IMG/VR virus record: IMGVR_UViG_3300035704_000012
Span: 1-54,112 of that record
Origin: a virus
Strand: one strand, 5' to 3'
Length of the DNA stretch: 54,112 nt
Below the pieces are notes generated by a model. The model worked only from the letters and a program-made list of their open reading frames with translations. It searched no databases and was not told the origin of the DNA. Below, in pieces: positions 24,472 through 31,882 of the stretch. Positions within the stretch are counted from its first letter, which is position 1. Every line of letters begins with the position of its first letter. The position numbers were made by a program, and so were the translations under genes.

Positions 24472-24743
24472 TGGCAGGGCCCATCGAGCGCAAGGTCACA
24501 GCCTCATCCTACACGGCAGCAGCCTCTGGGCTGGTACTATGGGCGCTTGGCACTTACGTGTTCAAGGGCAACGTGCCTGACGTCGTCGTCTCCTGGGTCT
24601 ACGTGCTGGTACCAGCTCTCGCCACCTTCGCGACAGGGTACCTGACCAAGCACACAGTCAGGGTCGACCTTCTGCCAAAGAACGTACCAGCTCCGCCACC
24701 TCCAGCTGCACCCAAGGAGGTCGTGACTCCTCCTGTTACGTAG
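24471..24743 (+). CDS. Holin-like two-span membrane protein
   Basis: A 90-residue protein that starts in the endolysin stop (TGATG). Hydrophobic segments at about 15-31 (AAASGLVLWALGTYVF) and 40-60 (VSWVYVLVPALATFATGYL) flank a short loop. A Pro/Ala tail (PPPPAAPKEVVTPP) follows. Small two-span proteins downstream of lysins act as holins in many actinophages. It is the last gene of the rightward arm. Confidence 0.78.
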   Translation: MAGPIERKVTASSYTAAASGLVLWALGTYVFKGNVPDVVVSWVYVLVPALATFATGYLTKHTVRVDLLPKNVPAPPPPAAPKEVVTPPVT

Positions 24744-24755
24744 GAGGTTAGTTCT

Positions 24756-24805
24756 CCTAGCCTGGTCCCCGGCGCTGCCGTGCCGTCCCTCGGGGCCAGG
24801 CTAGG
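24756..24805. terminator. Strong hairpin between converging arms
   Basis: Arms CCTAGCCTGG(T)CCCCG at 24756-24771 and CGGGGCCAGGCTAGG at 24791-24805 pair over 15 bp with one bulged T and a 19-base loop. The hairpin sits where the rightward late genes meet the leftward early genes, so it can stop transcription from both sides. The stop codon of the resolvase gene (24801-24803) is inside the right arm. Confidence 0.8.
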
Positions 24806-25283
24806 GGTCTGTTCGCATCATCTCAAGAAGGAGTAGCCTCATGGTGCTGAACTCCTTAGGAGCGTAGAAGCAAATCCAGTAGAGTGCATGGCGCATAGCA
24901 TCGTTGGCATGCTTCCACTTTGACACTGGTGTGATAATAAGCGTAGTCATGGCGAGTTTGTCATTGGGTGCCCAGTTCTTGGCCATGTCTGCACCTTGCC
25001 ACACAACCTTGACGTCGAACAGCTGTGCGTATAGCTTGACGATGCCGATGTACTCGAGGGAGATCATCTTGGCTGCAGCATCTCCCGAATTGTCGAATCG
25101 CTCACATACGATGGTGTCCGGGTGCTCGTGGACGAGAAAAGTCCACAGCCTCTTGTGATGCGCACTGTTGTTTCCTATATGGATTGCCTTGAAGTGCTTC
25201 CGGACGAATCCCTGCGTATGTCCATCGAAGTTGATGATGACGATGCCCGTAGTGCCACCGGGGTCGATGACAATGATCTTCAC
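24801..25283 (-). CDS. RuvC-like Holliday junction resolvase
   Basis: A 160-residue RNase H-fold nuclease. IIVIDPGGTTG (about 3-13) supplies the first catalytic Asp, DTIVCERFD (about 56-64) the Glu, and WKHANDAMRHALYW (about 131-144) the final acidic residue plus His. It would cut branched DNA before packaging. It is the last gene of the leftward arm and ends in the terminator. The next gene upstream is separated by the composite TTAGAC element. Confidence 0.82.
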   Translation of the reverse strand: MKIIVIDPGGTTGIVIINFDGHTQGFVRKHFKAIHIGNNSAHHKRLWTFLVHEHPDTIVCERFDNSGDAAAKMISLEYIGIVKLYAQLFDVKVVWQGADMAKNWAPNDKLAMTTLIITPVSKWKHANDAMRHALYWICFYAPKEFSTMRLLLLEMMRTDP

Positions 25284-25311
25284 GTATGTCCCTCTGTAGT
25301 CTATTCCTAAG

Positions 25312-25416
25312 TTTAGACTTTGTTAGACCGCTTGCGTCCAGCACCCGTAAGTAAGGTGCGAGAGCTATGGTTTAAGTTTGTTAGACGCTAGTAGACTGCG
25401 GTCTATAAGAGTCTAA
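25312..25416 (+). repeat. Composite palindromic element, copy A
   Basis: This fills the 135-base gap 25284-25418. Parts in order are TTTAGAC and GTTAGAC (25312-25327), GTCCAGC (25336-25342) with a GCACC/GGTGC hairpin (25341-25345 and 25355-25359), and a symmetric array TTAGAC-N5-TAGAC-TGCG-GTCTA-N5-GTCTAA (25381-25416). A second copy lies in inverted orientation at 45659-45760. From GTCCAGC the two align for 70 bases without a gap at about 73 % identity. A protein-binding array or replication origin is inferred. Confidence 0.8.
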
Positions 25417-25418
25417 AC

Positions 25419-25742
25419 TCAGGGAGCTTTCTGAGAAGTGAGAATCTTGACGAGCTCCTCTCGTTCGGCTTGGAGCTCCTCGATCTGGGCATCGATCGTA
25501 TCGATACGTGACTGCGGTCCTTTTCGGTCTCCGCGAGTACGTAGTTCGAGGTTGTCGATGCCGTAGTGACTTCTATCGCCGTCTACGAACTTGACATACT
25601 CGTGAGGCAGGAGAGGACGGCCCAGCTTCTCCTCCATGTTGATGACGTGAGTAGCTCTCCAGCCAGTCTCCGTCTTGGTGTGATGGTAACCGTTCTGGTT
25701 GATGAATGTGTCGCCTATAGCTGCTGCTACGCCTTTAGGCAT
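25419..25742 (-). CDS. HNH-like DNA-binding protein, catalytic His absent
   Basis: A protein of about 107 residues. The stretch RATHVINMEEKLGRPLLPHEYVKF...DGDRSHYGIDNLELRTRG follows the HNH_3 pattern, but the usual His-His pair before DGD reads VKF, so it is probably not an active nuclease. The C-terminus (about 75-100, IDAQIEELQAEREELVKIL) is a coiled coil. GTG at 25751 is an alternative start; ATG 25742 has better spacing from AAGGAG. It is the first gene past element A. Confidence 0.68.
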   Translation of the reverse strand: MPKGVAAAIGDTFINQNGYHHTKTETGWRATHVINMEEKLGRPLLPHEYVKFVDGDRSHYGIDNLELRTRGDRKGPQSRIDTIDAQIEELQAEREELVKILTSQKAP

Positions 25743-25921
25743 GCTTCGCACAACTCCTTACAGTAGCAGTATTGCATTGACGGAAACTTATCCCGCTCTC
25801 TTTTGGTCGATAGCATTCGTGCATTGCGTCTGGCACGTAGCGCACCTTCCAAGTCGCCTTTGACTCCTCGCAATCTAGCGACGTGAAGCCAGAGATGGTA
25901 AGTGTTCAGAGCTGGCCCCAA
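25727..25921 (-). CDS. Small Cys-rich basic protein
   Basis: A 64-residue basic protein starting at TTG 25921 inside the end of the polymerase gene. The C-terminus has CYCKELCEAC, a possible zinc site. The remainder is Arg-rich helix (GALRARRNARMLSTKRERDKF). The ribosome site is weak, so the start is uncertain. It overlaps the HNH-like gene by 16 bases. Confidence 0.5.
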   Translation of the reverse strand: MGPALNTYHLWLHVARLRGVKGDLEGALRARRNARMLSTKRERDKFPSMQYCYCKELCEACLKA

Positions 25922-28266
25922 TCTGTTCCGGTTGTGATGTCGACGTCGATGTTAACGTAGTTACCTACGACCAGCTTGCCTGACTTGATCATGTTGTCTA
26001 CGACTATGTCTGATACCTTACCTAGGTCGTTCGGATGGGTCTCGATTAGCATCGAGTCGTGTACGAGGTTACGTACCTGCCCTATGCCCTTAAGAGCTGG
26101 CCTTACCCAAGTGAAAGCCTGGAGGCATGTGTCCGAAGCGATCGACTGAGGTTTGAACGCCAAAGCCTCGTTTAGGATCTCGTGTTTGTTGTCCTTGGTG
26201 ATCAGAGTGAATCGTCGATGTCTTCCGAAACAAGTCGTGAGATCCTTTCCATCCAGGACTGCGCGGCGAGTTTCTTCACGAAAGTCAACAACCCTGGGAA
26301 TGACAGCAAAAAACGCACGCATTCCTCTCTGAGCTTCTGGGACTGACATGCCATGCTCTTCTGCAATGGATTTGGCTTCTCGTCCATATCCGAGTCCGTA
26401 GAAGTATGCCTTGACACGGATCCTCAACTCCTTCATCTGTGCCTTGTCGAGATGTGATACGTCGCCGTAGAGAACACCTGTTAGTTCGTCGAATAGGTCC
26501 CGAGTAGGATCGTTGAAGATGTCACGCAGGTACGGTTCCTGTGCGAGCCAGGTCAGTACACGTGCCTCGATCTGCTTGTAGTCGAACTGTACGAATATGT
26601 TCCCAGGAGTACAAGGCACGAATTGCTTACGGAGTCGCCATCCGCGAGTGATGTTCTGGATGTTCGGGTTTCTGGAACTCAAGCGCCCTGTGGTAGTGCC
26701 GTGAAGTAGGTACGTGGGAAACAGGCGTCCCTTGTACAGCCGAAGTCGAATGCCCTTGACATAGGTACCGTAGGACTTGGCATCTAGTCGGTGCTCTGCG
26801 AGACAGGATAGGAAGTCGTAGTACTCGCCCCATGGCTCGCACTTCTCCAGCAAGTGCTCGATCGTTTCCTTGTCCGTAGTCTTTGCCCACTCGCCCTTCT
26901 GGTTGCGCTTGCGTGGCACTCGGATATGGAATACTTCTTCTAGTACCTCTACGATCTGCTTAGGCGAATTCGGATTGAAGGCGTGACGTCCTGACGTGAG
27001 TTGCATGTCACGACGCAACACAGAAAGACGACGTATGTAAAACCTTTCCAGTTCCGCGTTATAGGGCTTGTCGACTCCGATGCCGTTGAGCTCGGGGTAC
27101 ATGAGCTCGTTGGAGGCTCTGACGAGGAAATCATGAAGGGCTCGAAGTCCAGGCTCCTTCTCCATGAGAGTGGTGAAAAGCTGCCATAGCGCGTATGTAG
27201 CAGCGCAGTCGTAGGCGTTGTAACGGTAAAGGATGTCACGGGGTATTGCTCCATAGCCTACCTTCGGTGATAGGTACTGCTTGATCTCGTCGTCGTAGCG
27301 TGGTGCACCTAGTAGCTCGACGGCTAGGTACTTGAGGCCGTGAATTCCTCGTCGCTCATCGAGGCAGTATGAAGCCAGCATCGTGTCGAACCAGAGACGG
27401 ATTGAGCCCAGGCGATGGAAGAGCCCACCAAGGTCGAACTTTCCATTCTGTGCAATGACGCGGTTGTGAGAGCGAAGGTATTGCCCCAGACGTGACATGA
27501 AACGAATATCGTTACATACCGTTTCGCCGAAGACCACGACTTTGCCGGGAGCATAACCGACTCCGATACAAAGGAGTTTGTAATGCGACGCATGTTCGAA
27601 TGTCACATCCTTGTCTACGTCGGTTTCGATGTCGACAGTGATTGGCGTCATAGGCAGTTCGTCTACTGCCTTGAGAGCCGTCTCTACATCGTCGATGACT
27701 ACGAAGAGCGGCTCGGTCCAGTCATCAGTCGGCCTGAACAGCTTGCCGAAGTCGTTGACTATGGATGGGAAGAAAGCGTCCCCTTTTGGTCGTAGGCAGG
27801 CTGCGGGGTGTAGGGTTGGTATGACTGAAAGTCCAAGCTCCGGTACTTCCCTCGGCGGCCCGACACGTAGCTTCGTGATACCGCCTGAAGTGCCCAGGAG
27901 CGTTCCGGCCGCACTGTTACCCATAGCCACAACCGTTTTGACACCGTGGTCTTGTAGCTCCTGAAGCAGACGGGGCCTACACGAACGTATCGCTGTCTGG
28001 GAGGGCGTCGCATTGTCGGGAGGCCTACAGAGGCAAGCATTCGTGAGTAGGGTGGCGGACCTGTCGATGTGGTAGTGCTCCATGATCTTGTCGAGGAGCT
28101 TACCGGAGACCCCCACAAAAGGACGTCCGAGGCGTGCCTCGTTCGCTCCTGGAGCTTCCCCAAGTACACACAGGCTAGCCTTTTCAGGTCCCTCTGAAGG
28201 AACGAATCGGCCGATGTCATTCAGATCGCACTCCTCACATAGTGCGGCCGGATGCTTCCTGGCCAT
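25906..28266 (-). CDS. DNA polymerase I with N-terminal Fe-S uracil-DNA glycosylase domain
   Basis: A 786-residue replicative enzyme. Residues 1-180 form a family 4/5-type UDG: CEEC at 10-13, GEAPGANEARLGRPFVG at about 37-53, NACLCRPPDN and RSC supplying the other two cluster cysteines, and TLHPAACLR at about 150. Residues 190-370 are a 3'-5' exonuclease with VDIETD, IAQNGKFDLGG and YNAYDCAATYAL. The palm and fingers follow: FVQFDYKQIEARV (motif A with Ser replaced by Lys), VKAYFYGLGYGR (motif B) and LVHDSMLIE (motif C). Bacillus phage SPO1 is a known precedent for a UDG-like domain on a phage polymerase. The start overlaps dpdA by 32 bases. Confidence 0.93.
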   Translation of the reverse strand: MARKHPAALCEECDLNDIGRFVPSEGPEKASLCVLGEAPGANEARLGRPFVGVSGKLLDKIMEHYHIDRSATLLTNACLCRPPDNATPSQTAIRSCRPRLLQELQDHGVKTVVAMGNSAAGTLLGTSGGITKLRVGPPREVPELGLSVIPTLHPAACLRPKGDAFFPSIVNDFGKLFRPTDDWTEPLFVVIDDVETALKAVDELPMTPITVDIETDVDKDVTFEHASHYKLLCIGVGYAPGKVVVFGETVCNDIRFMSRLGQYLRSHNRVIAQNGKFDLGGLFHRLGSIRLWFDTMLASYCLDERRGIHGLKYLAVELLGAPRYDDEIKQYLSPKVGYGAIPRDILYRYNAYDCAATYALWQLFTTLMEKEPGLRALHDFLVRASNELMYPELNGIGVDKPYNAELERFYIRRLSVLRRDMQLTSGRHAFNPNSPKQIVEVLEEVFHIRVPRKRNQKGEWAKTTDKETIEHLLEKCEPWGEYYDFLSCLAEHRLDAKSYGTYVKGIRLRLYKGRLFPTYLLHGTTTGRLSSRNPNIQNITRGWRLRKQFVPCTPGNIFVQFDYKQIEARVLTWLAQEPYLRDIFNDPTRDLFDELTGVLYGDVSHLDKAQMKELRIRVKAYFYGLGYGREAKSIAEEHGMSVPEAQRGMRAFFAVIPRVVDFREETRRAVLDGKDLTTCFGRHRRFTLITKDNKHEILNEALAFKPQSIASDTCLQAFTWVRPALKGIGQVRNLVHDSMLIETHPNDLGKVSDIVVDNMIKSGKLVVGNYVNIDVDITTGTDWGQL

Positions 28267-29032
28267 TGGCCCACCTCCACAGGGTGTCGATGTTCCGTGT
28301 CACGAGCTCCTCGTCCACGAGTCGGGAGTCGGTACTAAAGTAGTTCGCGGTACGCTCTACCGGACGGTCGTCGATTCCGAGTCGCATGCCTGCGATAGCC
28401 CAGGAGAACGGTGCCGAGGTGTCGATGCTGGCGACTAGCTCGTTGTGATACTGGATCTCGTTTGGCCAGTCAGGACACATACCCAGCAGGTGAATCGGAT
28501 GCGGTACGTGCGTAGCGATCCAGTCCGCCAACGTGATCCGCACGTGTCTACCTATCTCATCTGCGAGCCATCGAGGTAGACCGAAGGTGAGGGGGATCTC
28601 GAAGTCCTCTTCGAGCTGACAGTACTTCTCGATGCATACCTTCAGCTGCTCTTCATCTCCGCCTTGCACTGCAGCGATGAACTGGATCGGCTTGTGCCTG
28701 ATCGTCTGCTGGTGCAGGTTCCAGACGTGGAGGAAGCGCTCTGCAGCGTCGACCGACTTGTGAGCGTCCGCGAGGTAGTCTGGCAGCACGAACTTGTCGA
28801 TGTTGTACTCGAAGATCATCTGAATGAGTTGATCGTCACTCAGAGGCCCCTGTGGACTTGCGGCTTCGAAGGCGCCGTTGTCCAACATGAGGGTAGTAGT
28901 AGGCTTCTGACTCAGGACCTTGTAGAAGTTCCTGTATCCAGACAGCTTCAGGCCCTCCGGAATCACCATGTGCAAAGGTTGCTCGGCGACCATGTAGAGC
29001 ATGCTTGTTGGCGGGATAAGGGCTACTTGCAT
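28235..29032 (-). CDS. dpdA: DpdA-type DNA 7-deazaguanine transglycosylase
   Basis: A 265-residue TGT-like barrel that would exchange guanine in DNA for a 7-deazaguanine base such as preQ0. Motifs in order: TLMLDNGAFEA (about 48-58), DKFVLPDYLADAHKS (about 74-88, probable catalytic Asp), QFIAAVQGGDEEQ (about 112-124), PLTFGLPRWLADEI (about 138-151), PIHLLGM (about 169-175) and SWAIAGMRLGID (about 199-210). It is shorter than cellular TGTs. FolE-QueE-QueD-QueC in the same arm make its substrate. GGAG lies 5 bases before the ATG. Confidence 0.85.
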   Translation of the reverse strand: MQVALIPPTSMLYMVAEQPLHMVIPEGLKLSGYRNFYKVLSQKPTTTLMLDNGAFEAASPQGPLSDDQLIQMIFEYNIDKFVLPDYLADAHKSVDAAERFLHVWNLHQQTIRHKPIQFIAAVQGGDEEQLKVCIEKYCQLEEDFEIPLTFGLPRWLADEIGRHVRITLADWIATHVPHPIHLLGMCPDWPNEIQYHNELVASIDTSAPFSWAIAGMRLGIDDRPVERTANYFSTDSRLVDEELVTRNIDTLWRWANGQEASGRTM

Positions 29033-29152
29033 TGTGTCTCCTATGCCAGTGGCGTCTATACCTTGTGAGTACCTTCCGGCGCCGGAACCTTCGCCATCCG
29101 CAGTCAGGACAGCGTACCATATGCTTGGTGAAGAGCGGAAGCGGTGAAGATG

Positions 29153-29701
29153 TCACAGCTTGTCGAAGCCGACGTGGAAGTTGTTCTTGATGATGAAGTT
29201 GGTCCAGTCGCCGGGGTCGCACTGGCGCTCGTCTCCGGTATTGGGATGTGCCCACTGAACGGTGTCGTAGAGGTAGGCCCAGTATGAAGAGCACACGACC
29301 TCGCCGGGGACGAGACCGTGAGGCCAGGTCAAGTTGTAGAGCTTAACGTGCAGAGCGCCGAGGGCCGAGCCACCGATCATTTCCCAGTCGTACTTCGTAC
29401 CGATCATCTCGACAGCCTCGGATGCTACCGTGACGCGAGTGGCTTCGGTCCTGTTCTGTGCGACATTGTTGTAGGCGAAGGGGTGGCCGATGTACTTCCG
29501 CATGTCGACCCAGCCGACGCCGCCAGGACGTCCTTCCAGACCCCACGGAACCTTGCCGTCCCACTTGACGAAGCCTGCGACGTGGTTGTCCATGTTCGGT
29601 TCACCCATGAGACTCTCACCGAACTGAATCACGTCGTAGTTGTTCCCCGAGTGGACTGCGAACACGTCGCCGGGCTTGAGTGTGTCGATGGTTGCCTTCA
29701 T
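29153..29701 (-). CDS. Permuted NlpC/P60-like papain-fold hydrolase
   Basis: A 182-residue protein. LKPGDVFAVHSGNNYDVIQFGESLM at the N-terminus, MDNHVAGFVKW (candidate catalytic His, about 39), and GEVVCSSYWAYLYD (candidate catalytic Cys, about 134) follow the permuted YiiX/YaeF-like NlpC/P60 order, His before Cys. Such enzymes cut amide or acyl bonds. It lies among DNA-modification genes rather than lysis genes, so the substrate is open. The start is coupled (ATGA) to the gene upstream. Confidence 0.7.
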   Translation of the reverse strand: MKATIDTLKPGDVFAVHSGNNYDVIQFGESLMGEPNMDNHVAGFVKWDGKVPWGLEGRPGGVGWVDMRKYIGHPFAYNNVAQNRTEATRVTVASEAVEMIGTKYDWEMIGGSALGALHVKLYNLTWPHGLVPGEVVCSSYWAYLYDTVQWAHPNTGDERQCDPGDWTNFIIKNNFHVGFDKL

Positions 29702-29943
29702 CGCCCTTGCTCCGTCTCTGCGATCTTGGCACGGACTGCACAGTCCTTGGCGCGTACTAGGTTGTTGATGGTGTGTGTCACCATCGGGTCTTCGGCCTTG
29801 CAGAGGTGCAGGAACGTCGAGGCTGCATCCTCGAAGATCATGGCGATAGCGTGTAGCTCGGGTGGCAGGTGTGAAGTGTCGAGCCAGCGAGCGGCGTCGG
29901 CAACTGCACGGTGACGACCTTCGAGTAGTGACTTGTCGATCAT
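29698..29943 (-). CDS. Small helical hypothetical protein
   Basis: An 81-residue, all-helical protein with MIDKSLLEGRHRAVADAARWL and NNLVRAKDCAVRAKIAETEQG. The LVxAKDxAVRAxL ending is common in small actinophage proteins of unknown role. ATGA overlaps with the hydrolase gene downstream. The gene upstream ends two bases before its start. Confidence 0.65.
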   Translation of the reverse strand: MIDKSLLEGRHRAVADAARWLDTSHLPPELHAIAMIFEDAASTFLHLCKAEDPMVTHTINNLVRAKDCAVRAKIAETEQGR

Positions 29944-29945
29944 GG

Positions 29946-30245
29946 TTACATCTCCTTGAGTGGAATGAATCCTTCTGAGTCTGCTGCGGGATGCTTCTCG
30001 ACGATCTTGTAAATGGATCGACGTAGGAGCCAGAGCTTGATCCAGGTGTAGCGCATGTAGTTCATCATGTCAGCTACTTCTTCCATCGCCATCTCGACCG
30101 TGTCGGCGTCGAAGAAGGTGAGGTCGCCGTACTTCTCCTGGCCACGCTGGTGACGCTGCAGGCAGGTATTGTCGAGTTCGTCACTCGCCTGCTGGATCAG
30201 GGCTGGTAGGTCCGAAGCGCTTGACGTTTCGTGCTCGCTTGGCAT
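29946..30245 (-). CDS. MazG-like NTP pyrophosphohydrolase-fold protein
   Basis: A 99-residue protein. ATG 30245 follows CGGAGG by six bases; longer upstream frames are shadows of the next gene. CLQRHQRGQEKYGD and TVEMAMEEVADMMNYMRYTWIKL give the helical EExxD core seen in short MazG-like and dATP-PPase-like phage proteins. The first metal ligand pair is poorly conserved, so activity is uncertain. It overlaps the second MazG-like gene by 65 bases. Confidence 0.62.
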   Translation of the reverse strand: MPSEHETSSASDLPALIQQASDELDNTCLQRHQRGQEKYGDLTFFDADTVEMAMEEVADMMNYMRYTWIKLWLLRRSIYKIVEKHPAADSEGFIPLKEM

Positions 30246-30624
30246 TGTAGACCTCCGTGACGTCGGTGCCGAGGATGTACCAGATGTTGGCCAGGTAGAT
30301 GAGGACGTCGATCGACTCCTCCTCGATGTGTGCCTGCAGAGCCTTGAGGTCGTCCGTACCTCGTTTGACCTTCTTGGTGGCGTTGAAGAGCTCGCCAGCT
30401 TCGCCGTTAGCACAAGCTGCCTGCCAGGGCAGGTCGTCGGCTGTCTCGGGGAACCAGGCGATCGAGTCCTCGCCACACTCCCTGATGATGTTGCTCAGCG
30501 TGATGAAGTTCTTCAGGGTGCCAGGAGGTAGCGTCTGCATCAGGCCGTAGCTCATGTCCTTGCCCCTCTTGCTGTAGGGGGCTAGTGGATCATTGGGCCA
30601 GGAGTTGTATCCGGGATCGTTCAT
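30181..30624 (-). CDS. MazG-like nucleotide pyrophosphohydrolase
   Basis: A 147-residue protein. ACANGEAGELFNATKKVKRG (about 70-89) and HIEEESIDVLIYLANIWYIL (about 99-118) form the MazG ExxE...ExxD metal site. The enzyme hydrolyses NTPs or dNTPs to the monophosphate. Next to the preQ0 genes it could trim a nucleotide pool, but the substrate cannot be read. The start overlaps the folE stop (ATGA). Confidence 0.75.
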   Translation of the reverse strand: MNDPGYNSWPNDPLAPYSKRGKDMSYGLMQTLPPGTLKNFITLSNIIRECGEDSIAWFPETADDLPWQAACANGEAGELFNATKKVKRGTDDLKALQAHIEEESIDVLIYLANIWYILGTDVTEVYNAKRARNVKRFGPTSPDPAGE

Positions 30625-31187
30625 CGTCCTATCGCTCTCAGGAACTCGTCCTTTGCGGTTCGTTCGTGTAGTCCGAACACACCGCGCATGACTGCCGTGT
30701 AGGTGGTAGTGCCTGGGGCCTGTACGCCCCGGATGGTCATGCAGAGATGCTCACACTCCATGACCACTGCGACATCGTCGGTCTCCAGCTTCTCCTCGAG
30801 CTGGTTGGCGATGTCAGTCGTGAGCTCTTCCTGTACGGAGAGCTTGGCCGCGCAGTTCCTTACTAGGCGTGGGATCTTGCTCAGGCCGACTATCGTCGCC
30901 TTGGGAATGTAGCCAACGTAGGCTACGCCGCGGTAGGGTACGACGTGATGAGCGCACAGCGACACGACTGGGATCTGCTTGATCACGATCATGTCGCGAC
31001 TCGTTGCAGGGAACGTCGTGAAGTTGAACGGTATAGGAGTTGTCATCTCCGTGAGCATCTGCACGAACCGCTCAGGTGTTCGCTGCATGTGCTCGACGTT
31101 GGTGTCGAGTCCTACAACGTCTCTGAGCAGCCTTCCTGCCAAGTCGGTCGTGTCCAGCTGTACTTGGCTAAGATCGAATATGCTCAT
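30621..31187 (-). CDS. folE: GTP cyclohydrolase I
   Basis: A 188-residue enzyme; ATG 31187 follows GAGGGGAAC. It converts GTP to dihydroneopterin triphosphate, the first step of preQ0 synthesis. SLCAHHVVPYRGVAYVGYIP (Cys and His zinc ligands), GLSKIPRLVR and ECEHLCMTIRGV (second Cys) are diagnostic. A PGTTTYTAVMRGVF end completes the active site. ATGA overlaps with queE, and queE-queD-queC lie upstream in one operon. Confidence 0.94.
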   Translation of the reverse strand: MSIFDLSQVQLDTTDLAGRLLRDVVGLDTNVEHMQRTPERFVQMLTEMTTPIPFNFTTFPATSRDMIVIKQIPVVSLCAHHVVPYRGVAYVGYIPKATIVGLSKIPRLVRNCAAKLSVQEELTTDIANQLEEKLETDDVAVVMECEHLCMTIRGVQAPGTTTYTAVMRGVFGLHERTAKDEFLRAIGR

Positions 31188-31882
31188 GTTCCCCTCACGT
31201 TGACGCCGAAGATGTAGTTGTGTGCCTGGATGTTGAGTCGCCAAGGGAGTCGATAAAACCTAATCCAGTCGACAACTTGCTGGGGTGCTACCTTACCCCA
31301 AACAGGACCGACGAAGACTTCGAGCGTCCCATCCTGTAGGAAGTCCGTCCAGAGCGCTCGGGCCATCTCGAAGTCGTCTCTGTCAGCGACGGTGAACTTG
31401 ATCGAGCCGAGGTGACGACCCTTCATAGTCTCGACGTTCCTGATCCTGTTCGGGTTCGCGCTAGTCTCACCAGAGCCAGGAAGCTTCCAGTCGAGCACGG
31501 GCGCTACGCTCATGTCAAGCATGGAAGCAGGAATGAGGAACGTGCCGTTGGTGAAGACCTCGAACCTGAAGCCCTGGTAAGAGAGTTCCTCCACCAGGGC
31601 GATGAGGTCACTGTGCCTCTGCAGGAACGGCTCGCCTCCTGTGAAGCAGATGTTCCTGGAACCGTCCATAGCCTCGACGGTTCGTATGCGGTTAGCAAGC
31701 TCGTCGTACGAGACTTGTTGTTGCTCGGTCCTGTACTGAGTAGGATCGATAGCGAACTGTGAGTCGCATGGCCACGACGGACATTTCAGGTTGCAGCCTG
31801 CGAACCGTACGAACTGAGTGAGCATGCCTACACGAGGACCTTCGCCCTGAGTGGACGTGTAGTGCTCCAGGAGCCTAAGCAT
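31184..31882 (-). CDS. queE: 7-carboxy-7-deazaguanine synthase (radical SAM)
   Basis: A 232-residue enzyme; ATG 31882 overlaps queD by 8 bases. It rearranges carboxytetrahydropterin to CDG with S-adenosylmethionine. STQGEGPRVGMLTQFVRFAGCNLKC is the family N-terminus and ICFTGGEPFLQ the SAM-binding GGEP motif. The cluster cysteines read CNLKCPSWPC (Cx3Cx4C) instead of Cx3Cx2C; the variant is discussed in the findings. The C-terminus (RLNIQAHNYIFGVNVRG) is typical for QueE. Confidence 0.93.
   Translation of the reverse strand: MLRLLEHYTSTQGEGPRVGMLTQFVRFAGCNLKCPSWPCDSQFAIDPTQYRTEQQQVSYDELANRIRTVEAMDGSRNICFTGGEPFLQRHSDLIALVEELSYQGFRFEVFTNGTFLIPASMLDMSVAPVLDWKLPGSGETSANPNRIRNVETMKGRHLGSIKFTVADRDDFEMARALWTDFLQDGTLEVFVGPVWGKVAPQQVVDWIRFYRLPWRLNIQAHNYIFGVNVRGT

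Noticed and set aside
25284-25418. CRISPR-like array suggested by repeated TTAGAC/GTCTAA words
   Set aside because: The words are 6 bases, symmetric and irregularly spaced with no spacer pattern. They fit an operator or origin array.
25419-25742. Active HNH homing endonuclease
   Set aside because: The His-His catalytic pair is missing (VKF before DGD), so only an HNH-like binding fold is supported.
29944-30476. A 176-residue version of the smaller MazG-like protein
   Set aside because: The first 77 residues are Ser/Arg/Thr-rich shadow of the next gene; ATG 30245 has a clear GGAGG site.
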